From: an uncultured Veillonella sp.
GTDB lineage: Bacteria > Bacillota > Negativicutes > Veillonellales > Veillonellaceae
Reading direction: 5' to 3'
Assembly (NCBI RefSeq): GCF_905209685.1
Contig: NZ_CAJLUB010000030.1
Coordinates: 1-16,249, forward strand
Length of the DNA stretch: 16,249 bases
Shown here: in pieces, positions 15,198 through 16,249 of the stretch
How positions within the stretch are numbered: the stretch's first letter is position 1
Layout: each line of letters opens with the position of its first letter
Made by a program: the position numbers and the translations under genes
The notes under the pieces: model-generated
What the model saw: the letters and a program-made list of their open reading frames with translations, nothing else
The model's database searches: none
What the model was told of the DNA's origin: nothing

Positions 15198-16249
15198 CTA
15201 AAACTCTCCCGTACGTTTACCATAATGTTTGGAGTCACCATTTTGCTTCCAGCCTACGGTATCACCGATGGACATTACGCGGCGCGTTAAGCAGTCTTTA
15301 CATTTGTCTGCATTATCATCTACGCAAGGTTTGTTATCGTACAGCAAGTATTTTGCACGGTGTTCAGGAATGGTAATGATAGGCATCAAAATATTAGCAC
15401 CCGCAGCAAGGCCTTTTTCACGGCCTAGTTTATCAAGCGCTTGTAGCGCTGTTGTGGCAGCAATATTTACGTCTTTCAAAAATAAACGTGTCAACGCAAT
15501 CATCTTTAGGCCCAATTGAATACGGCGCAATTTACCTGCTTCGTCATCGATGCCCATTGCCAATGCCTCTTGGCCTAGCGGCGTATCATGATGCACCACA
15601 TACGGACCCATGCCAATCATATCGATATCCATATCGCGGTAGAACAAGATATCATTTACAAGGTCTTCTTCCGTTTGACCAGGCAAACCAATCATGACGC
15701 CTGTACCTACTTGGAAACCTACGCGGCGCAAGCTACGTAAGCATTCAACGCGCGTTTCAAAGGAGTGTAGTTCATCTTGAGGATGAATTTTATGATATAG
15801 CTCTTTATTTGTTGTTTCAATGCGCAATAAGTAGCGACTAGCACCGGCTTCACGCATGCGGCGGTACGCCTCTTCGCTTTGTTCCCCTACGCACATCGTA
15901 ATGCCAAGGGAACCATCGCCAATGGCTTTAATATCGCGAATTAAATCCACCACATAATCCACAAAGGCATCATCACAACGTTCTCCAGATTGGAGCGTAA
16001 TAGAACCATATTCATGGTCGTACGCCCATTGTGCCATCTTGATGATATCTTCACGGTTCATATCAAAGCGTTCCGTCTTGTCATTTTCACGACGGATACC
16101 GCAGTAATTACAGTTTTTGATGCATCGGTTCGAGAACTCGATGAGGCCACGATAGTACGCTACAGGCTTTACATATTTCGCCTTCACTTCGTAAGCCTTT
16201 TTATATATTAACTGCAACTGTTCTTCATCAGTTACAGACATGAGAAATC
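15198..16249 (-). CDS. hydE: [FeFe] hydrogenase H-cluster radical SAM maturase HydE (5' end beyond the window)
   Basis: This radical SAM enzyme takes part, with HydF and HydG, in building the 2Fe subcluster of [FeFe] hydrogenase. The SAM-cluster motif CxxxCxxC is C40-IKN-C44-NY-C47 in IEFSNRCIKNCNYCGIRREN, counted from the ATG at 16241. LQSGE, RYLLRIET, GLPGQTEEDLVND and MGPYVVHHDTPL are typical HydE blocks. C306, C314 and C317 (Cx7Cx2C) match the ligands of the accessory C-terminal cluster of Thermotoga HydE. The frame stays open (FL before the Met) to the edge, there is no ribosome site before the ATG, and known HydE proteins have about 20 more residues before the first Cys. The real start therefore lies to the right of the window. 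No other hyd gene is present here. The Yip1-like gene follows it closely. Confidence 0.93.
   Translation of the reverse strand, partial: FLMSVTDEEQLQLIYKKAYEVKAKYVKPVAYYRGLIEFSNRCIKNCNYCGIRRENDKTERFDMNREDIIKMAQWAYDHEYGSITLQSGERCDDAFVDYVVDLIRDIKAIGDGSLGITMCVGEQSEEAYRRMREAGASRYLLRIETTNKELYHKIHPQDELHSFETRVECLRSLRRVGFQVGTGVMIGLPGQTEEDLVNDILFYRDMDIDMIGMGPYVVHHDTPLGQEALAMGIDDEAGKLRRIQLGLKMIALTRLFLKDVNIAATTALQALDKLGREKGLAAGANILMPIITIPEHRAKYLLYDNKPCVDDNADKCKDCLTRRVMSIGDTVGWKQNGDSKHYGKRTGEF

Noticed and set aside
1..16249. CRISPR arrays, tRNA or rRNA genes, insertion sequences, riboswitches
   Set aside because: No regularly spaced repeats, no cloverleaf-like or rRNA-like stretches, no transposase frame and no recognisable riboswitch core were seen when reading both strands.

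Overview
The window looks like part of a low-GC Negativicutes chromosome, most likely Veillonella or a close relative. This rests on recognition, not on a search. The pointers are AT-rich DNA with strong AGGAGG-type ribosome sites, a HydE [FeFe]-hydrogenase maturase, an anaerobic DcuC-family transporter, an EF-G-like second fusA, and amidohydrolase and DMT-transporter operons. No rRNA, tRNA, insertion sequence or CRISPR array was seen.

Left part (1-4800). A tandem-DUF805 membrane protein gene lies on the minus strand, and its 5' end appears frameshifted. It diverges from a plus-strand pair: a 737-residue Sel1/TPR-repeat protein with an unrecognised C-terminal half, and an MdtG-like MFS efflux transporter that starts with TTG. 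The MFS gene converges on the next operon across a hairpin terminator.

Middle (4866-9030). A minus-strand catabolic cluster is transcribed in the order AbgA-like M20 amidohydrolase, M20C N-carbamoyl-amino-acid/allantoate-type amidohydrolase, DcuC-family transporter. A very good sigma70-type promoter (TTGACT-17-TATAGT) precedes the first gene. Palindromes sharing the core ATGTATACA lie upstream of the first and second genes and could be operators of one regulator. The genes suggest uptake and hydrolysis of N-acylated or N-carbamoylated amino acids, perhaps aminobenzoyl-glutamate or ureido acids.

A small plus-strand island (9036-9481) carries an intact VbhA-type Fic antitoxin, followed by a fic toxin that kept its start and its HPFREGNGRTQR catalytic end but lost the middle. 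It is a decayed toxin-antitoxin module and ends in a bidirectional terminator.

Right part (9534-16249), all minus strand. A YhcH/NanQ-family protein is followed by two tandem paralogous EamA/DMT transporters. Then come fusA2 (EF-G-like GTPase), a Yip1-like polytopic membrane protein, and hydE, whose N-terminus runs off the right edge. Terminators separate fusA2 from its neighbours on both sides.

Most of the window is ordinary chromosomal sequence. The more unusual points are the broken Fic module with surviving antitoxin, the AbgA/M20C/DcuC combination with repeated palindromes, the YhcH-DMT-DMT operon, and the frameshifted DUF805 gene.
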